Shown: piece after piece, positions 15,101 to 26,363 of the stretch | Numbering within the stretch: the stretch's first letter is position 1 | How the letters are laid out: every line of letters begins with the position of its first letter | From: Canna indica | Lineage: Eukaryota; Streptophyta; Magnoliopsida; Zingiberales; Cannaceae | Direction: 5' to 3' | Assembly (NCBI GenBank): GCA_034359265.1 | Contig: CP136894.1 | Span: 28,054,501 to 28,118,500, forward strand | DNA length: 64,000 nt | Position numbers and translations under genes: made by a program | Notes under the pieces: model-generated | Told to the model about the DNA's origin: nothing | Database searches by the model: none | The model's input: only the letters and a program-made list of their open reading frames with translations

Positions 15101-18100
15101 CTCTTTCCACAGCTAATTATTTGAAGCCTCTGGTAATACTAACATGAGTATCGTGCATCATAAATAGAGAAGTAGGCTGGAAGCGATTGCAATGGATATC
15201 ATGTACTTTCAATGCCCCCACACCTCATATGATATTGGTAAAACATATGATACTGGTAGTTCTTTTACCACATGTGCAGCAACCTATCATGAATAAAAGA
15301 CTTATGTGGGCATAACTAACATGGGCATCATCTTTGGGGCTTGAACTTCCATGACATTGAATGGATATACATCAGAAAAAAACAGTGGTCTATTATGATT
15401 GGTTATGGTGCCTCGAAACTTCGAAAGTACTAAGCCATAGTCATTATACATAAGCTGCAACCATGATTAGCTTCTATCCAATCTAATCACAGCTAAGCTT
15501 TCCTCATTGCCTGATAATAATGTGCTTTATTTTCCTTGCCCTAACCCCTTTCGTAATGGGTTCAAACCAGTATGGAGCCATGATCATCATCCCAAGTTAT
15601 TCATGAATTCTTGCTCATATTTTCATTGCATGGTTGGCTGCTGAGATTCTCGAGTATGCGAAATGCAAGTTTCTTCTGCACTTACTGAGTCAGCTTATCT
15701 ACTATGTACTTGCTCTACTTATCATTTTCAACATCTATTCAAACTCACTATTTAAAGATGTGCAAAACTCCTCATCTGCCACATTCATCTCATCAGTCAT
15801 TGTTAGAAGATTGATAACTGGTGCTTTGCCTTTTAGTTATTGCATGCATGTGGAGCTTTGCCTTATTTAGTTGGGATTGTGACTGAGTATTGTATGGAGG
15901 TAAAATTTCATACAGCCCTAGCATTTATTTCTTCTTGCTTGAGTTGTTTCATCTTAAACACTGATTTGTGGTATTAGAAATGAGTTTGTTGATCTTAGTG
16001 AAAAAAAACTGTTAGATGATTGCCCTATTATAGATAAACCTGGAGAAGTATTATCTAGAAGTGCTTTCTAAGTATAATGGTAGAACATAGAGAGCCAAAA
16101 CCCCAGAATGAGCTTCACATGACTTTTGAGATCTTGCAAAGCTTTGTCATGACAATATAATTGAATGCCATCAACTTATGCAGTTTTTCTTATGATGTTT
16201 CATATATTTTCTTATGATACATTCAGCTTTAGCTTGCTGCTTGCATAATATGTTTTCTATTTGAATTTGCAGGTTCAAAGATAATTTTCACTAATGGCTC
16301 ACAGGACCCATGGCGTCATGCATCTAAGCAAAAGTCATCCAAGGATTGTAAGACTTTTTTTGTTTTTCCCTATATTATCTGTAATATCGATTTTGGTACT
16401 ATTTCTCCACCTAATTTGATTATAGAAGTAGCTTCATCTTCAATAACTTCAACTCATCTTCTGAAGATTTCTGTATTTCTATATATGATTTAGACTTCAA
16501 CAGTTAATAGTATACTTCTTGTATTCTTCTACCCTATTCATATGCTGAGTCAAGTTGACAATTCATCATGTGCTTTGTGCAATGGTTTGTTTAGCATTAA
16601 ATGTCACTGGATCCAAGTTTTGTATATTTTAACTTCACTTTTTGGACGAAGTTATCAATAAGTAATATGTATTGCGGATGTAGAGAATGATAATTGAAAT
16701 AGACTACAGTGTGGGATGAGGGTATAAGGAAAGATAATAGACAACATGCATAATTACGTTGATAGATTGAATGAATATTACAATTATCAGTATGCTCATT
16801 ATTTTGGTTATAAAGCTGGTTCAGCAGATGAAAATTTCTTTATAAATTTCTAGGTATTCCTAAAACTTCTTTGGGTTTTCTAATTTCTTCCAATAGACCA
16901 ATAGGTTGTTGGGCACCTTTAAGCATGTAGAATGTCCTTTTTATTGTTTCTTTCCCAAGCCAAATTTTCTTGATGTTCTATCATTGATTCATGCTTTTCA
17001 GATTAGTTATGAGTCTATTGAGATTAATTCAGAAAGAGATGCAGGGAAAAGAAGTAAATAGACTTTTCGTCTCTAAGAGGATCTCATTGAAATTTGCAAA
17101 CAGTAAGAAAAATATTTGGACTGATTATGGATATCTCCCTCTATAGACATGCCAGAAAATTGTTTCCAAATAGTTGGGGTTGCAATTTTCTTTTTAGAAA
17201 AACATTAACTGTGAGCTATTAACCTCATAGGTTCTAAATGCTTCAGATGCTTATGCAAGAATATAATCTATGAAAGGAAGTTGCAAAAGTATATTTATTT
17301 GTTTTAATTTGTGAAGCAAATATGTTCAACGTTGTTTACATGCTTCAAATTGTCCTTTTATGTCAATACTTCTCTAGCATGAGTGCTTGATAATGTTACT
17401 TTATTGGATTATACAGTGCCTTCGTACTTGATTAAATGCCATAATTGTGGACATGGTACTGATCTCAGAGGTTGTCCTCAGTCTCCTTTGAACATTGAAG
17501 GTATAATAATTTTTCTCATTTTGTCTACTACTGAAGCCACTTAAAATAACACCTAGTGTTATAGGACAGCAGTTAATGCATTTGCCTTGCACTTCAAATT
17601 TTGGTTTGTTTGTTGACTTTTAGATTGGTTGTCATCCATATTATGCTAAAGTTCATAATGAATGCACAGTCTTAGTTAGGATTACTTCTAGATTCTAAAC
17701 ATTTTCATTAAAAGATTTCTAGTGTATTTACTATCAGACAAGGGTGAATTTGTGAGTGATTGGCCAAAATGTATTTAACCTACAAAGCACTTTGGATAGA
17801 AGAAAATGACTACGATAAATATGAGTAATTTGCACTGACCTCTCCTCTATTTAGGGTTAACTTTACAAATCTCCCCTTGTTGTTTCAAAATGTTTAGGAC
17901 CACCAAAATATAAGCAAGAAGCATAGTAATTAATTAAAATTATTTTATACATATAGTAACAAAATAGTTGATCATATTATTTTATATTATTTTTTAAAAA
18001 TATTTAATTATATACAGAAGTTGCTTTATGTTTGAAAGATAAACATCTTATTTGATAAAATTTCTTTAGAACACCATTCACAATAATGTTTACCAAACAC

Positions 18101-20564
18101 TTACCTGCATTTGACTATTGCACTTTTCAGTTAAGGCATTTTCATTAAATGCAGTTTTGAAATATCAAAGCAATGCCAAACCCACTCAAGTATTGCATAA
18201 TCTTACACATGGTATATTTTCTTAGGTGATGCGGGAAAATGTACATATCCTGATGCTGTGCAAAAAGTTAGACAACAAATAATACAACATATTGACTTGT
18301 GGCTCTCACAGTGTCAAATTTCAGGTAAGAGTTATATGATCTAAGCAGGATGTCAGGTTTTAGATGGTTAAACATTATTACTAGGAAATATATAGGGTTT
18401 GTAGCAATACTTTGTTGCTAAAACCAATATGAGTTCTTTGTGAAGTATAGTTTGCATCAACAAATTATATTAAAATGTTGTGGCTTATTTATGTGAAAAA
18501 ATTGTTGCAAATAGATAATTCAAGTGAACAATGTATGTAACCTTAAATATGAGAATGTGCCTCTTTTATCCTCATTGCTTTTCTCCTTATCCTTCTTTTC
18601 TGTAAACTTTAAACGAATAGCTATAAGGTTACAACTATTTTCGGTTGGCTACGTAGATCCATTACCTTCATTGAGTGCTATTATGATCTGGCAATTATCT
18701 TTTCTGGTAAAACATTCATGGTTCCATGGCTTCCACCTTCACCTCTCCTCTTACTGGTCGTCTGAAGTAGAATTGCTTTTTCTGCTATGTGCATCCAAAG
18801 GCTTAAAGATGGAATCCTAAATATTTGTCAAAAATTATGAATGAAGTAATGAACAGACCATTTTTCATCCAATAGTTTAAGCTTTTAGATGGAAAGACAC
18901 TGGTAAAAAAAAATCAATAAAGAGTATTAAAGAGCAAGGCCCTCCATAGTCCATTCTAACTTATCTAGGCAATACATCAGAAAACTACCCCAGTTAACTC
19001 AAGTCCATGTGCACATGTGAGGGGGTGAGAAGGGGTCTGAAGAATATAGAAGATTTGACCATGTCTCATCTAGTAGTGGTATTAATTAAAATCCTTTAGG
19101 ATTCTCTCTCATTTTATATTCATTTGTAAGTAAATCTAATTTTTCTTATTAGTATGATTATTTTACAATGGATATCAAGCTGAAATGTTAATTGACTTCA
19201 TATTTTAGGTTCAAATGTCCAAGAATAATAAATTTAAACAATTAGGATCCAGATCAGATGAGGCTTTTAGGTGAGCAGTAAAATCAGTCATGAACTGCTC
19301 TCGTTCCTAATTCCTTTCAATTCTGAGGCATTCCATATAATTTGTATCTATTATATTTTTGGTCTTTCTGATTTTGTGGCTTGTTGTTAGAATAGTTCAT
19401 AACTCCTATTTTATCTTTGTTAATATAGTTTAGTTATTTTGTTCAACACTTATATTGTGCGCTTCTTTGTTTTGCTTCTCTATATTATTATATTGTTCTG
19501 AGGCTTATGGTATAGGTGCGAAGTTAAGATTTTCATAATCTCCCTTCTTTCTACCCTTTTCTTCTCCATCTTTAGCCCAAACGACTTGCAACCGGTGCCA
19601 CTGCCTAGATAAGGAGTATGAGTAGTCGTCACTCCTCTCAATAGAGGGTAAGGGGTATTAGCCATTGACTACTCTCTTAGGCCCCTTTATAGGCCTCCTT
19701 TGTTGTCTCCTCAGCCCCTATCTCTTAATGTTATAGTGCTCGTTATAGTGCTCTTGCGGGCTGTCAACTTATCTTCTTGAAGTTATCTTGCTCATCGGAT
19801 AGCTACTCCTCCCTCATCAGATTCAAAGAGTGCCTCTTTTTGCACCTCCATAAAACTTTGGTTCTTAGAATTACAAAAGGCGACAGACCTCTATGGCTCT
19901 ATGCTTGATAGTTTTGCACATGTTGGGGGTAGGGATTGGGGTGGTCAAATTGGTGTTGTCATGCCATAATAAAAACTCCTTTCCTCCGTGTATTCATCAT
20001 GGCAAATCCCGACTATCCTTTTTATTGTTCTCTTGGAAGTTTGGTTGACAACCTCAAGCACAAGCTGTGGCTTCCTCGTTAGCCTCTCACAATGATACTC
20101 ATTCAATGATTGATTCCACGGTTAAATATGAAAGTCTTTTCAAATGAATTCTACTATTGCCACTTCTGCCGTTGTCTATCACTCTAGTGAAGCCTCTAAA
20201 CACATGTCAAGTAACTGAAGACTATAAACTTTACAATCGTCCTCTAGGTCATTGCATCTTGTTGATGGCTCCTTTCTAGTTCATAGCCTTACGTGTTTGG
20301 TTGGATGAAATAGATGGCGAATGAAGTGCTATTCTCTATAGCCTACTTATTCCCTTGTTGGTTGCAACTTATTGACAAATAATAGGTGTGCCATAAGGAA
20401 TAGTATTGCCCATGGATGGGGAACACTATTCCTTACCTCAACACAAGGAATACTATTCTTCATGACATTTTTCAATATTGTCCTTGAATATTTATAATAT
20501 TACATAAGAATATAAAAAAAATTAAATTATTAAATTAATTTTAATAATCACTTATCTTAAATAG

Positions 20565-20614
<50 letters not shown>

Positions 20615-22379
20615 TGTTGTTGTTGTTGTTGTTTATTTTTTTAATATCTAGAAAACATAGTTTTAACTTTTAAGCTACAAAACACACATAATCTACTAAT
20701 AAATGATGAAAAACATTCATAAATTTTCCAAACATGGTCCAATACATTAAAAAGACAATTTTCTTCTTCAAATTTCAATAAAAAGAATACAAATACGTTT
20801 CAAAATGTTGAAGAATGACGTCCGTCGAAGAAAGTAGGCATCTCGATGGGACCAACATGAAATGTGGGGTATATAAAAATCGGTAGCCATTGGGAAAGGT
20901 AAAAACATTCCCAACGACTAATATTTTAGTCGTTGGGATGGTATCGGGGTACCGACGCCGTACTCTCGGTACCGGGCATGTACCACCCGGTTGGTACCGG
21001 GGTCGATATTGGTTCTTTCAAAAATAGGTAAATACTCGTACCACCCAGTATGGTACGGTATATTACTCAATCAAAATTTGTCAATCGAAGGATTTGTGTT
21101 TTTAGCCCTCATCTTCAGGATGTTATTTTTATTGATAATTAATTTGCCTTCTTTGCTTTGAATGTGACAAAAATCTACTTAATTTTCATTTTCCTTTTGC
21201 TGCTAAGATTACCTGTTGGGCACTGGATTAACTTTTCCTCTTTAGCTTTTGTGAGAAGAGTTTTAGTGCATTGTTTAATATTCTAGATCTGTCAAGAAAA
21301 AAATTGGTGGCATATTTAATTCCGTACCAGATATTTGAGTTCTTATATTGCCCACAAATGGATTACTCAAAATGGAATATGCAAAATGGCATTTTGAAAT
21401 GTAATGAGAATAATCACAAAGGCAGCTTTGTCTCTTTCAATTATACTTGGCGTTTATATCTTTCTCACCACTCAATAGCTATTAACTTGATGGCTTTGAT
21501 ATTGTCAATGCTTCAAGGCAGCTGCTGAATTTTTCTTATGATGTCTTCTCCATGCTTGCATTTGTCCTGAAAATGCCCACCTTAAGAGCCTCCCAACCAT
21601 AACAACTGCATCAACTTACCCCCTCATCTTCTCAAGTATCATCTTTTCTTTTCGTAGATCATTTGTATTCCTAATAGTTTTCTCTATCTTAAGCTTTCTT
21701 TCATTGGATTGAGTAGAATATGCCAATTGGAACAATTGTTGAGAAACCGCTGCAGCAAACATTGCATACTCGAAACACTTGTTTGCTTTAATTATGCAAA
21801 TGTCGATTATAGCAGGGCATTCTATGTAGATTATAGCAAATGATGCAACACATTCTGGTACTCGAATGTATCCATTAGTCAAGCATGTTGGAGTTTTGTT
21901 GGAAAATAAGGTGCCCATCTTGGTTTTGGTGGGTAGTCAGGGTATATGACCAGGCGCTCATGAGGGTCAGGTAACAGTTCCAGGTGGGTTTGGTGGGTAT
22001 TCAGGTATATGACCAGGCCCTGTTGAGGGTCGGAAAACAATTCCAGGTATGTACCTGATCTTTTGCCTTTGTCATTCTCAACAGACTTGCAACTGACTGA
22101 ACAAATTGAAGATTATAACATAACTGAAACTCTTGGACCTAGTTAGAATCTCAGTATGACTACATTCATATGTTTCCGTTTGCAAATGGACTTCATTCCA
22201 TAAATCATTTTTTATGAACTAGTTCATTTTGCATCTACTCAAGTCTCTCTCGTTACCTATATAATTGTTAAATTCATGTAGCATATGTTTCACCTTAGGG
22301 TAATTGTTTTATTTCAGGAGATAATGATGATGAGCCCAATTTATTCCTCTCAGCACAAAGGATGATTTCCAGCTCTTGA
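3138..22379 (+). CDS. serine carboxypeptidase S28 family protein, EDA2-like (5'-partial, ten exons)
   Basis: C-terminal part of a plant S28 (prolylcarboxypeptidase-type) serine peptidase, normally secreted or vacuolar. Exons with GT-AG borders and consistent phases: 3138-3254, 3586-3639, 3713-3784, 7593-7701, 7846-7942, 11375-11469, 16273-16347, 17417-17500, 18226-18324, 22318-22379, together 864 nt (287 aa plus TGA). Recognisable segments are '[15 protein letters not shown]', '[14 protein letters not shown]', '[13 protein letters not shown]', '[19 protein letters not shown]', '[13 protein letters not shown]' (catalytic Asp) and '[17 protein letters not shown]' (catalytic His). The N-terminal half with the nucleophile Ser is not in the window. 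The terminal exon is inferred from phase and a clean acceptor. An alternative acceptor at 19209 would end the protein sooner, at a TAA at 19226. Introns 3, 5 and 6 carry large transposon insertions. Whether the gene still works cannot be judged here. Confidence 0.85.
4062..5600 (-). mobile_element. truncated Ty1/Copia element: RT, RNase H, PPT and LTR
   Basis: Read on the minus strand. The RT N-terminus near 5560-5380 carries frameshifts. The RT core at 5379-4990 includes '[21 protein letters not shown]' and '[12 protein letters not shown]', with '[10 protein letters not shown]' in place of the usual Y.DD box. '[12 protein letters not shown]' follows at 4959-4684, and RNase H at 4605-4297 with '[12 protein letters not shown]' and '[17 protein letters not shown]'. 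A polypurine tract (complement of 4290-4304) abuts an LTR ending at 4289, probably starting near 4062. Integrase, protease and gag are missing. The element lies in S28 intron 3, antisense to the gene. The mutated active site and stops make it inactive. Confidence 0.85.
5811..5850. repeat. (CTC)n microsatellite
   Basis: Uninterrupted CTC triplets at the left edge of the GC-rich island in S28 intron 3. The ORFs across it are low-complexity artefacts. Confidence 0.9.
5930..6090 (-). pseudogene. coiled-coil protein fragment, possibly retroelement gag-derived
   Basis: The minus strand of this GC-rich patch reads through an Ala/Glu/Lys-rich heptad-like segment including '[19 protein letters not shown]' and '[12 protein letters not shown]'. 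Similar helical tracts occur in gag-like parts of plant Gypsy elements, but the family is not certain. It directly adjoins the plus-strand NPF fragment, making a chimeric island between two Copia remnants. Confidence 0.35.
6092..6325 (+). pseudogene. fragment of an NPF (NRT1/PTR) transporter
   Basis: About 77 codons match the C-terminal half of plant nitrate/peptide transporters. '[19 protein letters not shown]' is followed by a Gly-Phe-Glu segment, then '[26 protein letters not shown]'. In the family this is a transmembrane helix and loop region. There is no start or N-terminal half, and the frame stops where a TGTAGGAGAAAGA motif begins (6319), a motif repeated at 6499 at the edge of the next Copia LTR. 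The uninterrupted, GC-rich frame amid AT-rich intron suggests fairly recent capture of a host gene piece. It is not a functional transporter. Confidence 0.7.
6499..7265 (-). mobile_element. internally deleted Ty1/Copia remnant with 3' LTR
   Basis: On the minus strand, 7262-6966 encodes the protease/GAG-pre-integrase region ('[19 protein letters not shown]', '[15 protein letters not shown]'). It is followed directly by the RNase H C-terminus at 6865-6680 ('[17 protein letters not shown]', '[11 protein letters not shown]'). The polypurine tract (complement near 6666-6678) leads into an LTR spanning about 6499-6665 with TG...CA ends. Integrase core and RT are deleted. It lies in S28 intron 3. 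Confidence 0.8.
7943..9336. other. S28 intron 5, no gene recognised
   Basis: AT-rich intron sequence. An open frame at 8075-8389 has no recognisable domain and ordinary intron composition, so I do not call it a gene. Confidence 0.5.
9345..10323. mobile_element. GTACCGG-rich nonautonomous hAT-like element with 8-bp TSD
   Basis: Ends are CAAGGTTC at 9345 and GAACCTTG at 10323. The same octamer ATCACCAT flanks both sides (9337-9344 and 10324-10331). An 8-bp duplication and a CARRG-type terminus fit the hAT superfamily. Both arms are packed with GTACCGGTA, GGTACGG and CCGGTATGG words in both orientations. The centre has a TATATAAA-like sequence near 9866 and a hairpin at 9922-9950. The open frames inside are Tyr/Arg/Gly-rich by-products of the repeat, and no transposase is encoded. 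Inserted in S28 intron 5. Confidence 0.8.
10332..11374. other. S28 intron 5, right part
   Basis: AT-rich; no gene, RNA or element boundary recognised. Confidence 0.5.
12065..12830. repeat. tandem direct duplication, unit about 391 bp
   Basis: The sequence beginning GGAAAATTCAGTTTAG at 12065 recurs at 12456 (GGAAAATTCGGTTTAG). It is followed in both units by the same order of words: GACATTTTGGAGAA, TTATGCATCAAAGCATTGGCC, then AACCATGCTAA near the end. The copies differ by substitutions and small indels, so the duplication is not recent. No coding content. Confidence 0.8.
13401..13709 (+). mobile_element. TRIM-type miniature LTR retrotransposon
   Basis: Two short direct repeats start TGTTAAGAATAT and end in AACA: 13401-13484 and 13631-13709. 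Just after the first is TGGTATCATAGC (13485), close to the initiator-Met tRNA primer site. Just before the second is a purine tract, GTGAGGGGGAG (13620-13630). The internal part is about 146 bp without coding capacity. The 309-bp total and this layout define a terminal-repeat retrotransposon in miniature, mobilised in trans. I could not confirm a 5-bp target duplication (TTTCG against CTTCC). Located in S28 intron 6. Confidence 0.85.
14040..14960 (-). mobile_element. Ty1/Copia 3' fragment: RNase H, PPT, LTR
   Basis: On the minus strand, 14960-14830 has traces of '[15 protein letters not shown]'. 14760-14330 encodes Copia RNase H with '[18 protein letters not shown]', '[18 protein letters not shown]' and 'KHIEID'. 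A purine tract (complement of 14286-14296) borders an LTR-like stretch reaching down to about 14040. Stops and frameshifts break it. Antisense in S28 intron 6. Confidence 0.75.
14961..16272. other. S28 intron 6, right part
   Basis: AT-rich, no recognised gene or element. The open frame at 15634-15870 shows no family signature. Confidence 0.45.
16348..18225. other. S28 introns 7 and 8
   Basis: Apart from the exon at 17417-17500, only AT-rich intron sequence without recognisable features. Confidence 0.5.
18325..20740. other. S28 intron 9, left part
   Basis: Mostly unassigned. 19016-19060 (GTGAGGGGGTGAGAAGG, then TCTGAAGAATATAG) resembles a polypurine tract plus the start of a small LTR, possibly another TRIM remnant, but no matching 5' copy was found. 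19209-19228 is an alternative short terminal exon candidate for the S28 gene. Confidence 0.4.
20568..20632. repeat. compound (AAT)n(TTG)n microsatellite
   Basis: A long run of AAT triplets passing into TTG triplets. Confidence 0.95.
20741..21070. mobile_element. truncated relative of the GTACCGG-rich hAT-like element
   Basis: Same order of landmarks as the centre of the 9345-10323 element: GAATGACGTCCGTCG at about 20814, a TATATAAA sequence near 20870, a CCCAACG...CGTTGGG hairpin at 20910-20937, then GGTACCGG-type words. The terminal CAAGGTTC repeats are absent, so this is a decayed internal copy in S28 intron 9. Confidence 0.65.
21927..22051. repeat. two-copy tandem repeat, unit about 64 bp
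   Basis: TGGTGGGTAGTCAGG followed by GTATATGACCAGG and AGTTCCAGGT (21927) is repeated with changes from 21991. Non-coding, in S28 intron 9. Confidence 0.8.
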
Positions 22380-22426
22380 TCGCTACATGATCGTCAAAAC
22401 ATACTCAATTCAATAGGACAAGAAGT

Positions 22427-22436
22427 AATAAATAAA
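22427..22436 (+). terminator. candidate poly(A) signal of the S28 gene
   Basis: Overlapping AATAAA hexamers about 50 bases after the proposed stop codon. This supports 22318-22379 as the terminal exon but is weak on its own in AT-rich DNA. Confidence 0.35.
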
Positions 22437-22686
22437 TGTTCTAAGAGTCCAATATTTCCTAATACTTTGAAATTTTCATATTCCGATTCTTTATCGTAAA
22501 ATGTTCTACTCATCAATTTTCTGGACTGTGCAACTCAGCTCTTGAATCACATTTCTCAGAAAATAAACTCCAACAGAAGACACTGCTAATACTTCTGAAT
22601 TGGTATAATTGTTCATTATAATATTTTAAGTATTAGTATGAGTGGGTATTGCGCTCCAGCTTAATATCAAAAAATAAAAAGATTAA

Positions 22687-24685
22687 GGGCGCGTTTGTTT
22701 GCGAAAATATTTTTCGACTTTTCGTTTCACGAAAATCGAAACGAATTTTCGAGTTTCAGAATTTTGGTTTTGGTTTTTTTATTTGGTAAAAACGTGTTTA
22801 TTTGACATGTTCAAATTTCATATTTCGTGAAATGAAATTAACGAAAATTTATTTATTTTGTGTTGATTTAAGTGATTGTTTTTCGGACGAAAATTAAAAT
22901 TGTGTTTGTTTATCAAAAACAAAGTCAGTTTCAATTTATGAATTTATATTATTTTATATATTATATTTTATTATAGTTTTATTTATTTGAAATAACTCAA
23001 ATATATAAAACATTTGAATAATGGTAATTAGTTAATAAAAAAATTACGAATATTATTTAATTATTATTAACTAATAAAATATTTATGACAATTAATTTAT
23101 TATTCTTATATTTAAACAATTTTATTAATTAATTCTTATTAATTATTTTTATGAAAATAATAGAAACAAAATTTGCCAACAAATGAAAACAAAATTGCTC
23201 CAATAATAACTAGATTATTTGGAGATATATCATTGGACAAGTTGTGAAATATATTATATATATTGCATCCGCAAAGATGAGTATAAAATTTTCATAATAA
23301 TTAAGGACATATACACGTTTGTTCTTAATCTCAAAGAATTGCATTATACATTTTTTTTTTATTCATCCATGAACTTTCAAGTACACCAACAAAGAGCATA
23401 TATTGATCTACTCAACCATTAGAATTATACACCTCTTTTAACATTTTTGAGACTCGGATTGTTTCCTTTGTTTCTTCATTATGGTCGTTAGAAGCTGCAG
23501 CCGTCTTATTTCTGGAGTCTCCTTATTTTTGTCCCGCTTTGAGCTTGCTTTCACTGAGACCTTATTCATGTTAGGATTTCAATTGTTACCTAAGCTATCA
23601 TATCAAAAAATATATTGTCCCAAAAGCCAAACAATCACTACCATGCCAAAAAAATACCTTAAAAATACCTTTGAATCTTTCTTCCCTGATAATGAGGAAT
23701 CATTTCCATGAAAATTCTCTATTCTTTGGCCCAAAAATTGGGTTCTTGTCTAATAGCTGATCCTTGTATACCCTTGTAATCAATTGCGAGTGCTTGCGAT
23801 AACAAAAGCAACATTAGCATTTAGTGGTTTATAATAAAGGTAATCCACCATAAACATTGCATATGAAACAAAAACATCAAAAAAATTTAGGATGAACTTA
23901 TAGGAGAGAATCTTTCATTCGCAGAGCAAAACCTCTCAGCGAAACATTCAAGCGAATTGTTTAAAAAATCATGTCCTTACACAACTGAAATCAAATGGGA
24001 TTACATCTTACCAGGACTAGAGATCTTCCAGTTAATGACGGGTAGCTGAGCACACGGTTCTGTCGCCGCAGACTGCTCACTGGTTAGAAGAGCTCCCAGA
24101 GCTCAGGGATCCCCTCATAGCTGAAGCCGAACCCTAGGTCCAAACACCCCTTGAGCTCGTCTAAGTCGTCGGTGAGACTCCTTGTCCTCACAACCCCTAT
24201 TAATGACAGATTTCGATTTAGAAGTAGAAAAGAGGGACGGAGAGCAGCGAGATGCGGCAATACTGGCAAAGGGCAGCAGCGAGATATCGGAGAAGTTGTC
24301 TCCTCTGTTGTCGCTGAAGAAAGACATCGGGTAGGGGATTCGTCGGCAAAGTCGGTTAGCGCAGATCGACTATGGCGAAAATTTATTGCCTGCTGTCGTC
24401 GAAGGAAGTGGGGTGTCAAGAGGATGCCCTAACCCGAGGATATCAGGTTTTGTTCGCGAAACAACGGAATTTCATTTTTATTTACAAGTTTGTCACTGCC
24501 CATTTCGCCCCGTTTCGTGAAAACATGAATTCTACTCCGAGTAGAATTCAAGCTTATGTACAAAAATGAGTTTCGGGAAACCTAATCTAAAACTGCAACC
24601 AATTTCGATCAACAAATGGCATTTCATGGGCGATTTCAATTTCAGACGAAACCAAAACTCGAAATCAGCCCTAACAAACATGCCC
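22687..24685. mobile_element. PIF/Harbinger-type nonautonomous element, TAA duplication
   Basis: Left end GGGCGCGTTTGTTTG (22687); the right end, read inversely, is GGGCATGTTTGTTAG (ends 24685). TAA flanks both sides (22684-22686 and 24686-24688). The 3-bp TWA duplication and GGGC...GTTTG ends fit PIF/Harbinger. Subterminal DNA is rich in CGAAAA/TTTTCG words. No DDE transposase or Myb ORF is seen. A GC-richer patch at 24060-24430 is open in several frames but matches nothing I know. Confidence 0.75.
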
Positions 24686-24688
24686 TAA

Positions 24689-25550
24689 GTAGCCGACCTC
24701 AAAGAGTTTTCATTTTTGGCATAGTATTTTAAAAGGTCCCCACCTTAATTAGGTGTAACAATCAAGGGCCCTCATCAATTTGTTGTCTTAGCTCCATTAG
24801 AAGTTTGACCTGACAATACCAATTGTTGTTAATTAAGTTCTACGTTATGCGCCACATCATACCAGTAATTTTATTTATCAAGTGTTACATGTGTTCCCCG
24901 GTTGATCACATGTCCGAAACCGCTATATAATTAACTATTCTAATAATATTTGATATTCAATAATCCAATTTTCTAATCGGTTATCCGTTTACTAATCGGT
25001 TAGTAAATAAATAACATGTTCTATTCAAACTAAACTGATCGGTTTCGATTATCCGTCGGATAATCGAAATCGAGCCGATTTCAATTTTAGAAACTAGTTT
25101 CTAAATTCCAATGGTTTCAATTCGGTTTTGGTTAACAGGTTCTTAATTCGATTTCAGTTTCAGTTAACCATAAAATATGTGGTTAATCGAACCGTTACCA
25201 CTCCTATCTATCATTCATACTGCCCATGTAAATTAATGAACAATCTCTTTTGGTAGTTTATTGTGAGTCTTTGCATAACACCATCTTATGTTTGTTGGAA
25301 TGATATTTTTCACCATGCAATCAAGTAGGCCATTTCTTCTAGCAAGGTCGAGCAAGCATTGTAAGTGATTAGTTAGCACAATGAAGAGATAAGGAGAGGT
25401 CGCCGTGTTGCTTTGCTTTAAGCTATGTTTACAAGTTGTCCATTTTCCCATCTTTCCATTCACAATATTTGTACTTTTGTTGTTGTTTAGTAGCCCTTCT
25501 ATCCATTTGATCCACTTTGTGTTGTATCCCTAAGCCTTTAGAGTACTTGT
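24689..25550. other. intergenic; possible LINE scrap at 25233-25463 (minus)
   Basis: Mostly AT-rich without genes. On the minus strand, 25463-25300 reads 'SPYLFIVLTNHLQCLLDLARRNG', reminiscent of the plant LINE RT segment after 'QGDPLSP'. Too short and mutated to be sure. Confidence 0.35.
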
Positions 25551-25552
25551 TT

Positions 25553-26363
25553 GTTGGTCCAGGATACCCAATACTCAGAAAGCTGGAAAAGAAATCAGAA
25601 CTGGCAATGACCACAGCAGAGTCAGCAATCACGAGGTCATTTCCAAGACCAACTGAACCAATAATGGGACCAGCCTTATACCCCCCCCGCAACTGGAAGA
25701 GGGTACATTGGAGAAAACCCAGTGAAACATTGGGCGAAGAACCAAGTTTTATGTCGCTTGGACATTATCAATCCAGACCTGACTGTTCAAGATAAACCTC
25801 TCAAACATGTGACTCCACTAATGAAAGACCAGTTCAACCGTCATGTGACTGATCTGCTAAATCTAGGGGTGATTCGACCCAGCACTAGTCGACATAGAAC
25901 GTTGGCCATGATAGTAAATTCTGGCACAACTATTGACCCTATCACACAGAAGGAAATCCGAGGAAAAGAAAGAATGGTATTTAATTACCGGACACTCAAT
26001 GACAACACTCATAAAGACCAGTATAGTCTTCCCGGCATCAACACCATTTTAAAACGCATTGGGAATAGTCAAATATTTTTAAAATTTGACTTAAAGAGCG
26101 GATTTCACCAGGTCGCCATGAGCCCAGAATCCATCCCATGGACATCATTTTTAGTCCCGGGTGGGTTATATGAATGGTTGGTCATGCCATTCGGGCTAAA
26201 GAATGCGTCCGCTATCTTCCAAAGAAAAATGGACAATTGCTTTGCAGGAACGGAAGACTTTATAGCGGTGTATATTGATGACATCCTAGTGTTCTCTGAG
26301 AATGACACCAAGCATGCCGAACACTTAAAAATTATGCTGTCCATTTGCGAAAAATGGGGACTT
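25553..26363 (+). pseudogene. endogenous pararetrovirus, partial copy: coat-protease linker joined to RT
   Basis: 25553-25690 encodes a linker-like piece ending '...GPALYPP'. After a frameshift and a deletion, 25701-26363 is an almost identical copy of 27177-27839 (RT region with 'FKSG-like' palm and YIDD box at about 26271). I count fewer than ten differences over about 660 bp. The protease coding part is missing at the junction. The copy ends inside RT and is fused to an inverted segment from the start of the movement-protein ORF. It is broken and not a working enzyme. Confidence 0.8.

Noticed and set aside
24084..24432. GC-rich overlapping open frames on both strands
   Set aside because: Inside the 22687-24685 element; no domain, start context or splice pattern. 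Likely compositional.
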